From contig OX638132.1 of the NCBI GenBank assembly GCA_951804985.1, positions 16,659,529 through 16,723,528 of the forward strand: a stretch of DNA of 64,000 nt, in the 5' to 3' direction. Shown piece after piece: positions 34,860-47,635 of this stretch. Source of the DNA: Dryomyza anilis. Taxonomy: Eukaryota; Arthropoda; Insecta; Diptera; Dryomyzidae. Under the pieces are notes generated by a model. It searched no databases and had not been told where the DNA came from. It worked only from the letters and a program-made list of their open reading frames with translations. The position numbers were made by a program, and so were the translations under genes. The stretch's first letter is position 1; each line of letters begins with the position of its first letter.

Positions 34860-35330
34860 TCACCATCTGCAGCTGTTGGACATACGCACTGCGCGCAGTT
34901 TGTTCGTTTAGTTAGTCAGTTGGTTAGTTGGTCGATCGATCGATCGTTCGGTGAATATTTTTGCGGGTCGACGGCTTTAGCGCGGCTAAAACCTTCGCCA
35001 AGTTGTTGCAGGCAGGCTTTTGTATTAACCTTTCACAGAGCTGCTTTTAGCGCTTCTTTTGCTTGCAGTTTTTGCCGATGTCGCTGTCGTTGCTCGCTTA
35101 AATGCCATGTTGTCCATTTTTGCAGTGTTGACTTTCGGTTTTTGCAGCAAACAGTGGCTTCTTCATTTGCTGTTGCTGTTGTTGCTATTGCTGTTGTAGT
35201 TGTAGTTATTTAATCAGTTTTTATTTATATTTTTTATTTATTTCTTTTTAACTCATGGCTGCGCTCAACATGCACATTCATGCTTTTGAAGATCAGCAAC
35301 AAGTCTTCTTCCGCCTGTTGCTGCTGCAGA
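34860..35330 (+). promoter_or_regulatory. Promoter-like island with repeated gttagt / cgatcgatcg words
   Basis: 'gcgcgcagtttgttcg' followed by 'ttagttagtcagttggttag' and 'gtcgatcgatcgatcg' has the look of a TATA-less fly promoter (TCAGTT initiator at about 34914-34919). Downstream is GC-raised sequence with TTGCTGTTG runs. A 97-codon frame here has no domain. Confidence 0.3.
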
Positions 35331-36020
35331 CATTGATTATGCAGCATTTTTTTATTTTTTTTTATTAGTTAATTTGTTGTATTTGTTGTTTGTTTAAAAA
35401 TAGTCTCACTTTTGTTTAGAGTTAAAAATAAAAATTTGGTTTTTATTAAATGATTGGTTTTTCCAAAAAAAAAAAAAATATTTTTTATTTAATTAGAAAC
35501 AGCAGAAAATATTTTTAATTTTTGCGCATTTTTATCACCTGCATTCTAATATTCATTTAAATAACAAGTTGCTATTTTAAAATGTTCGATGCAAAACAAA
35601 AGACTTAGGCAGCAAACCTGAAGCTGCAAAGTAGCAACTAATTGTTGTGCATATTCTGCTTTTGCTGTTGCTGCTTCTTCATTTTATTATTAACATTTTT
35701 TTTTTCACTATTATATCTGTTTTGTTCTTTATATTTTTTTTTTTGCTCAACGCTTTAATATTAAATTTATATTAAAATATCATCATAAAGTTTGGCATTT
35801 ACTTGAGCGACGCGCATGTCGACATGCTTCATCACACCATCATTAACATCAATACAACAACAAGTAGTACTACAATAACAACAAACAAATCGCACAAAAT
35901 AAACCTCATGTAATTTTAGAATTGGTTTTGTTGTTTCACGAAATGGCAAAGTTTTTAAAATACTCTGTTGTGTATATAAAATATTTTTTATTTAATAAAA
36001 TAGATGTTGCAATGATCTAA
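35330..36020. other. AT-rich intergenic DNA
   Basis: (T)n and (A)n runs and short CAA/CTG tracts. No gene is seen. Confidence 0.4.
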
Positions 36021-36026
36021 TATATC

Positions 36027-36278
36027 GTCGTTGTTGAACTAAAAGTCACCAAATACATTTTTATGAAAATCTTAAATTTTAACTTTGTTGGTAATTATTA
36101 CAAAAAGTAATTAATACATTTTTAAAGTTGTAATACCAATTGATATATTTAGATTTTCTTATTATTTGGTAAAAATATTGAGATCATCATTCAGTAATTG
36201 CCAGATATATAAACATTTATGTTAATGAATAATTGGCATTTTGAAAATGTAGTTGGTGACTTTTAGTTCTACAACGAC
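36027..36278. mobile_element. MITE family T, copy 2 (252 bp)
   Basis: The inverted ends are gtcgttgttgaactaaaagt and cttttagttctacaacgac. It lies opposite in orientation to 30431-30682. Confidence 0.85.
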
Positions 36279-36488
36279 GATATAATATTTATAAAATAAT
36301 ATAATTCCCAGAAATTGAATCGAACCAAAAATAAGTTAGTTTATAACCTAAACCCCTATCGAATACGTAAAAAATATTAGAAATGTTTAGAATTTTATTT
36401 ATATAAAAATACCCAATAATAACTTTAAAATAATAATATAATACGACTCAACAATACATCACATACACAAATTCTATAAATCACGGTT

Positions 36489-37242
36489 TGTGCATATATT
36501 GTAACGCCCCTTAGGAGGTGTGTCCGATATAGAAAAGTATTTATATTCTTGATCAGCATCACTACCCGAGTCCGTTTAGCCATGTCCGTCGTCTGTCTGT
36601 CTGTCTGTATGTCCGTCTTGCTGTCTTGCTGTCCGAATACAGAAAAACTTGAGAAATACTGATCAAAATGCGATGAAATTTCGTCTCAATATATTTTAGC
36701 CAAAAGTAGGAACTGAGTTTAAAAATGAGCCAAATCGGTCGACGAACACGCCCACCTCCCATACAAGTCACTTTTATATAACTCTTTAGGAACTAATAAC
36801 TCGAAAAGTATTCAAGATATAGTCATAAAATTTAAAATATGTGGTCCAAAAATGGGCGTGATCCGCCCACATTTTTTTTTTCATTATTTCCCCGGTTTTC
36901 ATAGTGAAAATTTGATCCGTAAATTTTTAAAATCAAATCTATGAAATATTAGCTTTACATAATTTTAAATATAAGCGTGGTCCGCCCAATTACATTGTTT
37001 TAATATTTTGTATTAGTTTTTTATACTTTTATATCAATTTTTTAAATTATGTGGATATAAGTATATATATAATATTCTGAGGGTGGGGAGGTTCAGTATA
37101 ATTAAAAACTTTAAAATTAACATATACAATTAAATATCCCACCAATGGTGTAGGGTATTATATAGTCGGGCCCGACCGACTATAAAAGTCCGCCCCATGT
37201 GACCGAACTTACCCATGTGAACTAACTTTTCCAATTCGTTTC
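36489..37242. mobile_element. Family Y repeat, copy 1
   Basis: 'gtgcatatattgtaacgccc', 'catcactacccgagtccgtt' and 'tagccatgtccgtcgtctgt' lead into a long body ending 'tcgggcccgaccgactataa' and 'gtgaccgaacttacccatgt'. The same layout occurs at 48312-49080. The tgtctgtctg signature is common in fly dispersed repeats. Non-coding. Confidence 0.8.
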
Positions 37243-37249
37243 TATTACG

Positions 37250-37490
37250 TACGCATATTAATTGCATGCATTAATCAGTCCATCAATGAAATTCAGTAAT
37301 TTAATAAAAAAATTAGCGTTTCTTTGTTCGTCAATGCAGCAAATTATTTAGTTGGTGCAGTTTTAACAAATATAATTGCTGATTTAACGACGAATAGCAA
37401 ATGTTTATATTAAATTACTAAATTGCATTGCTGGACTGATTAATGCATGCAATTAATATCGGTTGCTATATTAACGTCGTTTATTTTTTG
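37250..37490. mobile_element. Family U element, copy 2
   Basis: 'aattgcatgcattaatcagt' near the left end is mirrored by 'actgattaatgcatgcaatt' near the right, so it has inverted termini. The interior matches 17395-17610. Confidence 0.7.
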
Positions 37491-37676
37491 CTGTGTAACT
37501 TATTTAGAAAATTGTTATCTTAATTTTACACCTTATTCAGCCACTTTTTAGTTAAAAAAAAATTACAGACCCTACCAAAATAAGTTTTCAAAAAAATTTT
37601 TTTCAATTGCCAAGACTATTTACAGAATACCAAAAAATTCTATTATTACGTTCGCTTTTTATGACATGTGAATCTA

Positions 37677-37896
37677 CACCCAGAAAAAAATACTATATAA
37701 ATAATAGTTTTTTACTATTAAAAATATTCAATAGGATAAATTATTATTTTAATCGGAAAATACCATTAAATACTAGAAAATACCATGACATTGTCATTGA
37801 GTTTATATGAAAAATTTTATTTTTTGTATACTATTAAATCAATAATTGTTCTATTGACTAATTTTAATGGGATTTGAGAGATTTTTTTTCTGGGTG
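37677..37896. mobile_element. MITE family Z, copy 2 (220 bp)
   Basis: Ends are cacccagaaaaaaa and tttttctgggtg with TA on both sides. Same length as copy 1, with only a handful of differences by eye. Confidence 0.9.
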
Positions 37897-38494
37897 TAAA
37901 CATGAAATTTTTTGATTTTATTACACTATTTTTGGATAATTTTTTACAATTTCAAAACTAATGATAAATAATTGAATTATTTATAAGTATACAAAGCATT
38001 GCTCAAACAAACGATATAAATTGCTAAATTTTCTCCATCGGTGCTCATTTTTATAATATGCCCTATCAGTAAGTCAAGTGTAATGAGAATATGTTCTGTA
38101 ATACATTCTATGATTTATTATTCATAATTCATGATTAAAAAGTAGTACATAGTGCCTAACAGCCGCAGCCTGCAGATGGAAAAACAAATCCATATTATGC
38201 GGAACAAAGCGAAATATATCGCATTTAAAAATATAACAATTTAATAGGAACAGAACATTAAGAATAAAAATAGTAAAAAAATACATCACTTCAACTTATT
38301 TGTCTGTTAAATTTTACATTTATTTTTAAATGACACATTTTTTACTACACTCACTTAAATGTTCTTTAGACTGCAGCTACGACGTGGTTTTTCACATCTG
38401 GCGTGTATTATGCATTAAGAAAATTAATATGCAATATGAAACACAAGAAATAAATAAATATTCTTAATTTCGCCAATCTTATTCGTAATAAATA

Positions 38495-38640
38495 CATAGT
38501 GATTTTCAGTTATTTATGCATCAAATTACAATTCTTTTTAGTTTTATACATAATTCATGATTATTACGCATTAATAAGAAAATTATGTTTTATGAACATC
38601 TTATTCATAAATCATCAGTAAACCATTTTCTCTGTGTATA
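38495..38640. repeat. Short dispersed repeat, inverted against 40320-40462
   Basis: 'acataattcatgattattac', 'gttttatgaacatcttattc' and 'ataaatcatcagtaaaccat' appear reversed at 40320-40462 (atggtttactcatgatttat, gacgttcataaaacatat). Confidence 0.7.
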
Positions 38641-38771
38641 CAGTCCATGGACATTTTTTGCATTCCACTTCGCATAAGTAGTAGTTATCGTTTTCTATGT
38701 TATTTATAACATTAAGGTTTTATAAATGGAATGAATTCGGTGATTGGTTGAGTCGCAATGACAAATTCATA

Positions 38772-38991
38772 CACTCAGAAAAAAGATATCATAAACTTAA
38801 TAGTTTTTACTATTAAAATTAGTCAACAGAATAAAATATTAATTAAATCGGTAAATCTCATTAAATGCCAGGAAATACAATAAAATTAAGTTTGAGTTTG
38901 TATGAAAATATTTATTTTTTGTATACTATTAAATCAATAACTGTCCCATTGACAAATTCAAATGGGATTTTATGAGATTTTTTTCTGAGTG
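38772..38991. mobile_element. MITE family Z, copy 3 (220 bp, diverged)
   Basis: Ends are cactcagaaaaaa and tttttctgagtg with TA on both sides. The length is identical to copies 1 and 2 but the interior is diverged. Confidence 0.85.
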
Positions 38992-40319
38992 TAAGATTCA
39001 TAAATAGTATGCGTTTTTTTTTTGTGCATCACTAAAAATCTACAATATACAAATTTAACTGCAATAACAATTGTTGCTGCATATGCTTCTGCTCTTGGCG
39101 TGAGTTGCTCGCCAGAGCAGAAATTAAATTCTGCAAATGATTCTGAATTTTCGGCAACAAACGGCAGCCCACAACATTGGGTCGGGCACATTTTCGCAAG
39201 TTTTTTTTTTTTTGTTGAGTTTTACGTGTGTGTTTTGTGTATTTTACTTTGAAAAACAAAAACATAAAAAATACCTAAAAATTGCTGTATACAAACGCCA
39301 GAAGGTATTTTTCAAGTTTTTTTAGTAATACTTTTTTGTTTTTTTTTTTCTTTAGTTTTCAATTTTATTTTGTGACCGAATGATTTATTGCTGTTGTGTA
39401 GCCATGAAGTACAAATTAAAAACAACAAAAATTTGGCCAAGAAAAACATCTTTATTTTTCTTTTGTTTTGTTATTTGATACTTTTGGTATTTATGACTTA
39501 TAATTAGTTTTAGAATATTTTTTATGTAATTGATTTGAGTTTCAGTGAGTAGATTTTTCTTTTAATTTCCTATTTATTCTGTGTAAACCCAAGTATATTA
39601 AAGAAATCGTTTATTTGCACAAGTTATCATTTTCGATAATGTATAATAAAGCGAAAATTTTAAAGTTTTTGATATAAATTGATATCGCTTTTTTGTGGTT
39701 TTGTATTTCCGATTGGCAAATTTTATTTTATTGGTGCCGAAACGTTCATTTTTTTATTCAAAATTCTAAACAATACACAATTAAAAAATATTTTGATTCG
39801 AAAATGTTTAATATTTGTATAGCATAAAATATGGACAAACAGTTTTTAGAGAATTTGAAAGTAATACATTTAAAATTATATAAAACTAATTTAAACACTG
39901 GAAACTTTGGCATAAATGCGGAAACATAAACCGCCGCCGCATTTATGCCAAAGACCACGCATAGCTTTTGCAGAGGTTAATTGGATATTAACGCAAATTA
40001 TGCCTAAATAACGTGTAATTGCTGTAGTCGTTTTATGTGGGCCAAAAGTCAGCAGGTTGTGTTACACATAAAATGACAACAATATACAGAAAAATATGCC
40101 ACAGACAAAAGACCTAAATGATGCACGCTTTCATTTGAGAAAACAACTATAATAAAAATAATAATAAAAAAATAAAAAAACAACTATAATAAATATTTAT
40201 AAATTCGTTTAGAAATGATTGCAATTTCATATATTTTCTATATAATTCTAAAAAAAGAAATCAAATATAAAGAATGGATATAATTCATTAGTACCAATCA
40301 TTAGTACTGTCATTATAAA
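38992..40319. other. Intergenic DNA without recognised elements
   Basis: AT-rich. A slightly richer part at 39060-39190 (gctcgccagagcag, ggcagcccacaacattggg) has small frames on both strands but no domain. Confidence 0.4.
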
Positions 40320-40462
40320 AAATTTACTGGAGAAAATGGTTTACTCATGATTTATGAATAAGACGTTCATAAAACATATTCTTTCTAATTTTCTTATTTA
40401 TGAGTTATATTCATGAATTATGTATAATACTAAAAAAGTGCAATAAAAACTGTAAATCACTA
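40320..40462. repeat. Inverted partner of 38495-38640
   Basis: Reverse complement of the repeat at 38495, directly next to the hairpin element at 40471. Confidence 0.7.
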
Positions 40463-40470
40463 TGTCAACG

Positions 40471-40751
40471 GTTTTTCAACAGGGATGCTACAAAAGTAGA
40501 GCGACAGGGACAGCAAATGACGCCATATTTCTTGCCACTCTTCAGTAAGGTTTGCCATTTCATGATGGAAAGATATACGAATTCGAATTTCGGTAGTAAA
40601 TTTTAATAATTTCGACTCGTTGTTGGCTCGTATATCTTTCCATCATGAAATGGCAAACCTTACTGAAGAGAAATGTCTAAATAGTGGCAAGAAATATTGC
40701 GTCGTTTGCTGTCCCTGCCGCTCTACTTTTGTAGCGTCCCTGTTGAAAAAC
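40471..40751. mobile_element. Hairpin element, ~281 bp
   Basis: The two arms (gctacaaaagtagagcgac..., ending ...gtcgcnctctacttttgtagc in mirror) pair over about 110 bp around a short AT-rich loop (about 40575-40630). The right arm plus its outer flank is repeated at 32284-32460. Confidence 0.85.
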
Positions 40752-41063
40752 TCTTGAAAAAACTTTTGTAGCGCTCTTATTGAAAAACACTTTAAAAAAG
40801 CAAATCAATTACATATTTATCAAATAGAATTATGTAGACAAAGACCTTTTCTGACTAAAAAAGAAAAGTCTACGACTAAAGAATGGATTTTCTTTGGTTA
40901 TGAAAAATCGATAAAAATAAAGCCGCTGGTGCTGATATAGATCTAAATTTATTTCTAAATAAATGATTGAAAATCGAAATACAGTTTCTACAAAAAAAAG
41001 GGTATCGAGAAATGAATTCAGTTTTTTTTTGTAATTTTTCCAACCACTATTTCCAGAGATGCA

Positions 41064-41455
41064 CACCCAAAGAACGAATTAGTTTAGGCAACCGTTTTTT
41101 TTTTTTGCCAACCGATTTATTCAGTTCTGTAAGCATTGGACTAATTCACGACATATCAGTTCACACAACTAATGAAAACAATTGACACAACAAAATAATC
41201 GGGGATTGTTTAGTTAATTTAAACACATGAAATCGAACAATTCACACAAAGTCAGGAGCACAACGAATCATTGGCCATTTTCGAACTGTATATACTTCAT
41301 CGGGAATTGTCGACAACTCAGTTACAACTCAATGTTGTATATGCATCATGCTATTGTTTGGCACAAATGATTTTCAGTTAAGGCAAACTACATTTGGTAG
41401 ATGCAAATGAATATTCGTTGTAACAACTACACACCAAGCAATTATTTTTTTGTGT
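41064..41455. repeat. Possible degraded inverted-repeat element
   Basis: It begins 'acacccaaagaacgaattag' and 'gccaaccgatttattc' and closes with 'gcaaactacatttggtag' and 'caactacacaccaagcaatt'. Weakly mirrored ends only. Confidence 0.3.
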
Positions 41456-41459
41456 ACGG

Positions 41460-42835
41460 TGGTTCAAAGTTTCAAAAATCACTTTGTACGGCTTGTTCAT
41501 TTTGAAATATTTCTTGAACGAGAAATGCTAGAAAATCTGTTAAGGTCTCATTTTAAAGGTAATAAATCAATGTTTTGGAAATTTTTAAACTTGAAATTGA
41601 ATATTCTTTATACTGACATTTTTGAAAATTCTTAAGAAATCTAAAATTTCTAAAATTAAAAAGCAGTATATATCACAAAAACGATAGCTAACTTAATTTG
41701 AAATTTTGTAGTTAATAATGAATTGTGCGCTGTTGCTTTAGGCGGTAGTTATTTCTTATAAAGTTTAGTTTGATTTGTTTTCAATTTTTTTTTGTGCGAA
41801 TTGTCGATGATGTTGTTGCTGCTGATTAATGAAGTGTAAATAATGAAGCACAACAACAACAACAATTGTTGATTTCAACACTTTGATGCTGCACGCAATG
41901 CAAACAAAACGTACTTCGGAAACGAACTTGAAGCAAATGCAATGCAAAAAAAAAACAATTGCCAGCGAAAACTACAACAGCTGAGAATAATAAAAAAAAA
42001 ATATAATAATTATCTATAGCTTTTTTTTCCATTGTAGACCTTTGCCAAAAATGTCTATGCAAAATACCATTAAAAAAAATGTTTAAAATTTAAGGTTGAA
42101 AATATTAAAACCTTCAAGTGATGGCATTTAATTGTGATAAATGACAACATTAGCTACAGGGTCAACAAAGAGTTGACTTTGTTTTGACGTTTATTGCATG
42201 GCAAACATTAAGAATTAAATGTCCCTTCATTATTATGAAATTATTATAAAAAAATAATCTCATTATTACAAATATGATTTAAAAGAAATGATAGTTGCAT
42301 CAAATAGAGCCACTGTTGCACACCAAAATGTTGCTGCAACATATAATGTTGCAACTGCCGCCCAAATGACGCCCTGAGCATCGCCAAAACCAGCGTAATA
42401 TTGCCAAAGTAGCTTTGTTCATATTTGGCAATTCTTAGTTTAGAAATTAAAACTTTGATGTTAGGCTATTAAATAAAATAAATTAAAAATAAATAAAATT
42501 AATTACAAACAAACAAAAAATACATAACCCATAGCAATTCCGGCCGCAATGTGTACAGCCAAATATTTATTGCTTGCAACATCGTTTATGGCAACTATAA
42601 TAATTGCAAAACATTTATTATGTGGTTTTTATGTGCGCAAAGAATTTTACAAAACTTAGTAGAAGTCGAAAATTATTACATTCTACAGTCATATTGTATA
42701 TAAAACATAAAAAGAGTGAGAAAAGTTAAGTCGCACGGGTGGGACTTAAAGTTGGTTGGGTTCGACTATGGCATAGCCAAATTTACATACAAAAGTTTTT
42801 ATGTTGGTATAAAATTCTAGTATAAAATTCAGCAT
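41460..42835. other. Intergenic DNA with CAA-rich pieces
   Basis: 'gttgttgctgctgattaatg' and 'caacaacaacaacaattgtt' occur at 41810-41880. Otherwise AT-rich. No gene is seen. Confidence 0.4.
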
Positions 42836-42839
42836 AATC

Positions 42840-43545
42840 CAACATTAAAAAATTATTATCTGAGAAAAAAAAAATTTTTTTCGCGAAAATAATTTCTGAA
42901 AAATAATTGGAAATAATTTTATTAAAAAAAAAAAATTAAAAAAAAATATTCAAGAAACAAAAAAATGTTCGAAAAAAAAATTCCTAAAATAAAAAATATT
43001 TGTTTGAATAATTTATTTGAAACAATTTGTTTTTTTTTTTTTTTCAATAAAACAATTCAATTTTAATAATAAAAAAAAATTAGAAAAAATAAATTTTTTT
43101 CTAAGTTTTTTTTTAAATTTTTTTTATAAATATAACTTTTATTAAAAATTTTACTAATTTATGCATGTCGAGCAAGCATTATATAAGAAATAACATAGAA
43201 GAACTACTTGAGAACTGAGAAGTACGGCAAAAAATGAACGCAAGCAAAGTTTTTTTCGATAGAAATTTGGTTTAATAAACAGCGTTCTTCAATATGAAGA
43301 ACATATATGTTGTATTTTATATTTTGGTTCATTATTATGATGAAGCGTATTCTTCACATACAGTTCATCATATCGAAGAACAGTTTTTCGACAGTTACCA
43401 AGCGTTCTTCATATTTATGATAGCATTCATAACATTGATGTCGTTAGTCTTTAATATTATGTATGGTTCTTCAATACAATGAATCATGGTTTGAAGAACA
43501 GAATTCATCAATATGATGTACTTTTTTTTCTGTGTAGGTAGGAGC
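42840..43545. mobile_element. Family W-related element, copy 3
   Basis: Poly(A)-rich 'aattcctaaaataaaaa' type sequence is followed by 'atgcatgtcgagcaagcatt' (as at 15328), then 'ttcttcaatatgaagaa' words and 'acaatgaatcatggtttgaa', also found at 18240. It ends in 'ttttttttctgtgtag'. Confidence 0.6.
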
Positions 43546-43549
43546 AGGC

Positions 43550-44280
43550 AGAAGATCAAACCTCGACTTGTTAATAGACCGTCGGTGTAAGTTCTCGCAC
43601 AAATTTATCTATTGTGTTTTATATAATTACTTAAATGAGACAAAATAAAAACCTAGTAAACATTATTTGTTTTCGATAAAATTTTTCAACACTATTCGGA
43701 TCACACTTAAATTTATTTGCCGACTCCTCGTTTAGGGTATAACATTATATCGATTAAGTCAATTTTAAAAATAAACTCTACGAATAATAATTGATAAGTC
43801 GTGTTAAAATATTTTAATTTATTCACAAATTAAAAATACAAAATAGTATAAGAAAACTAAATAAATCGTTGCTGAAGATCTCGAACAAGTAGAAAGAAAC
43901 AGCATCTTCAACTATCGTTCGCCAAATAGCATAGTTATACAGAGAAACGTCATTAATATTAATTTCATTATTTGGAACAAAAAAAAAAAACAAAACCAGA
44001 TCCTTTAAAAAAAAAGATACCATCAAATATAAATAGTTTCTGTTTATAGAACAAAACATCAGTTTAAAAATGTCACTAAGATTTTATTAAAATAGAACTG
44101 GACCAGTTGAAATCTATAATGATTTTATATAAAAAAAATAACGAGTTTTTAGTCAGAGGTATTAATTTTTGATATCGTATAATTCCGGTTAAAATGATAC
44201 GAACGCACTTAGTTATAGCTTTGCATAAACTTTTCTCTAATATATAATATATTTTAATAATTTAATTTACACATACATTT
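43550..44280. other. AT-rich intergenic DNA
   Basis: No gene or clear element is seen. Confidence 0.4.
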
Positions 44281-44287
44281 GAACTAG

Positions 44288-44520
44288 ACATCTGCACAAA
44301 TGTATTTGAAGTTTCCTCTACAAAATATGCACTACTGCACTCTACAGTATTGACAGCATTTTGCAATGGCAGTCTACGGTACAGCGACTTCACTTCACTG
44401 CAGTATTTGTTTCATTGGTGCCAAGTACTGTCAAAACATTTTTGTTTTCAAACATTTAATGTTTTGAAAAACATTACCACCTGACACCACTGTCGCTGAA
44501 CATGCAACGAATACAGTGAG
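44288..44520. repeat. Dispersed repeat family Q, copy 3
   Basis: 'agacatctgcacaaatgtat', 'gcattttgcaatggcagtct' and 'tgccaagtactgtcaaaaca' match 5698-5850 and 23466-23640. Confidence 0.65.
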
Positions 44521-44529
44521 TACAGCAAG

Positions 44530-45355
44530 TGAGTGCAATTATAAACGAGTCAGCAGACGAATATTGGAAGCAACAATAAATCTGCCGTTCGACGGCAATA
44601 ATGTTGTTGCCGGTATTTATATGTTTATAAAAATACAACAAACATAATTTTTTTAAAATAAAAAAATATTAAAAAAAAAAAACATTTTTGTACGACAAAA
44701 ACAACGCATTGGTCGAAAAGAATATATTGGGGTAAGGTCCGTAGGTAGGGCTGGTCCGCAGACTGGGCCACCGCTGTTTTTTTGTTTTATTAAACTGGCG
44801 ATCTTAAATTTTTAAGTCAACATCTCACAAAGTTTTTCTTTGCATATTATAGCTCAGATGCAAGTGTCATAGTGATTTTTTTAAATTTAGAGTGTCAAAT
44901 CAAAACATTTTTAGTTAATTTTCAATAATTTTTGGTCTTTTTTGAAAGGTTTGTACCGATTTTTTGTGGTGGCCCAACCTACGGATCAAATTTGTTTAGT
45001 ATCTCAGAAAATATGCTGTATTTTTTAAAACTTTTATGAAACTGTAAAAGTTAACCCATTAAATATACTTTAAAATGGTATATATAAATAAACTAAATTG
45101 TTTGTATATAAAATTTTATAGGCAAAATACAAAACTATGTCCTATATCCCTACAAAAAAAAATGAAATAATGAAAAAAATTTTGTTCGATAAATATGCTT
45201 TGTATTGTATATTATTGTAAAATATATTATATCATTTTCTTATTCCTTTAGTTTTTTTAGCTATATTTCAATATTAATGAAAATTCCTTAGAGTAAGAAT
45301 GACAAAAAATGTAAAATGCACTAAGTACTTGGTGTCATAAGCATTTCAGCATTCG
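44530..45355. other. AT-rich intergenic DNA
   Basis: No gene is seen. One richer phrase at 44730-44790 (gtaggtagggctggtccgca) has no recognised identity. Confidence 0.4.
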
Positions 45356-45359
45356 AATT

Positions 45360-45562
45360 TTTATTACACATCATTATAGACCTCTTCACTACAGCTATGT
45401 TTTGTTTTGACAGTACTTGGTGCTTTTTTGTGCTAAACATTGATTTGATTTTCAAGCATAGAGTCGGCGACAGTAAATGTTTTGAAACAAAGTGAATGTC
45501 TTGCAGTGTATTTCAAATGTCTAGTTTTAACTACTAGATGTCTAGTTTTAACTACTAGAGTT
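45360..45562. repeat. Dispersed repeat family Q, copy 4 (reverse), with a 21-bp tandem duplication
   Basis: 'atagacctcttcactacagc' and 'gacagtacttggtgc' are the reverse of 23580-23635. At 45519-45560 'tgtctagttttaactactag' occurs twice in tandem. Confidence 0.65.
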
Positions 45563-45980
45563 TTTTAAAAAAATATCTAAAATAAAAATTAATTAATTAA
45601 ATTACTTATTATTTAAAATATTTTATAATATTTAACAAGTTATGATGACGATTTTTAGTAACATCGATAATATTTCGATTTTATAAATATATTTCGAACT
45701 TAATTGAAAAATGTTTAGAGCATTACTAAACAAAACGAGAAAAATGTTTCAATGACCATCTCATATATAAATTCTATATAATACACTGGTCTTGATTTTA
45801 ACTGCATTTCACAACTACGTAAAGTTTTGGAGAAAATTACTATCGCAATTTTATGCAGTTTTCACCTACTACTTAGAATAAACAAATATAGTACTGTCGA
45901 AAAATAGTTTTCCATAAAACCTAAAACGCCATTTTTTTTTAAATAGTCCAGACTAACTTTAGTATACTAAAATTAGTCTT

Positions 45981-46291
45981 ATAATAATAATAGTTTGGCG
46001 CTACAGTCCTATATAGAACTTCGGCCGAGCTCTCTCACCATTTGAGAAGAGCGTGCTATATTTGTACTCAACGTGGTGGGACCTACAGTTTATTGCCGAA
46101 TCCGAACGGCGGGTGAGAGCTTTTTCATAGGCAATGGTTTTACTCTCGTAGGTTTGCCATTTACTGACGAGAGGTAGCGCGGTATAGAAAAATGTTTCTA
46201 TGAAAAGATGTTGTTAGCCCCAGTCCAGGCTTGAACCGGGGACCTTTCGGCTCGCAGTCCAACGCACTAACCACTGAGCTACCGCGGCTAC
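45981..46291 (-). mobile_element. tRNA-derived SINE, copy 4
   Basis: Complete head-to-tail copy on the minus strand with boxes A and B and an (aat)n tail on plus. Very similar to copy 2. Confidence 0.9.
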
Positions 46292-47635
46292 AATATAGCA
46301 TTTGCTTATTATGGTATTCGCTTATAATTCTATAGTTTTATAAGATATTTAGATATAAACTCAAACTCAAATTTTCATTCTTTGATTCACAAATTTGGAT
46401 TCTTTAATTCATTAATGAATGGTTTAACATTTACGATCTAATAAAACACATGAAAATAATTTATGATTATCTAGAGCATAGTTCAAACTAACTATTAAAA
46501 TTGCTAAATTTTTTCTATATGCTCTACATTTTAAAATATGACCTGTGAATATTATTTTGGTTCACTTTTTTTTAATCAAATGTTAATAATAATACTTATG
46601 CCTGTAACCTGAAAATATCATTACTTCATATTTAAAATATGATTATGTTCATAGCTTACTCTGCCTTTTCCTATTATTAGCTGTTTTGAGAAAAAACAAA
46701 AACCACTATTTGATAGGTTGATAGGATATTTTAAAAATCTGTACCTATGAAAAAATTAGTAATTTTGATTGTTAATTTAAAGTATGCTCTACATAACCAT
46801 AAATCATTTTCTTAGATCCGAAATGATAAAATTATCATGCTTAACTGCCGCAATCATCATAATCCATTCTTTACAAGCATAAAAATGGTGATAAAAAAAA
46901 ACATTAATTTGTAATTTGTGCCATCATGAATATGACAGATACGGAAATATTGAAAAGCAAGCCTAAGAATGACATGTACAAGAATGAGTAGACAATATAA
47001 ATAAACTTGATTCCAAACCACACTGTATATGAATTTAATAAAGTTGCATTAAAACCTATACGTTTTAAATTTATACTAACTTTAAACTCATTAATTTATG
47101 TACATAATAAATTTTATTTTTTCTGTAGTGTCAGCAAAGTTTTGAACCAAATAACGCATAATTTGTGAAGTTTTTTTTTGCATATTTTTCGTGTATATTT
47201 TTCTTGTTATTTTCAAATTATTATAATGGAAAATAATAAAAATGTTGTGACTTGCGTCAGTAAAATGGGAAAGTTTAGCATTGTTTTTAATGAAGTTTTT
47301 CACACTTTAAAAATTTAAAATGTATGGTATATGTTGCTGAAACTTTTAATGACTGGGAAATATCATATTTATTACTTAAATAAGCTCTAACTTTTGTAGT
47401 ATTTTATGAGGAATTTTGGAATAATTTTCTCTCGTCTAAGAAAATAAAACCATAGTAAATTGATATTTAAATATTGCGTTTTTTATTTGCAAAATTTTGA
47501 ATATTTTGTAAATTTGATTTTGTAAAACTTTCATTTTCAACATCTTTAATGCTAGGCAAAGATTTGCAAACAGCAACCAAGACATCACCGCAACTGCTAT
47601 AACAAAAAAAAAAAAAAAATAATCCACCAACACCT
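46292..47635. other. AT-rich intergenic DNA
   Basis: No gene or identified element is seen. Confidence 0.4.
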
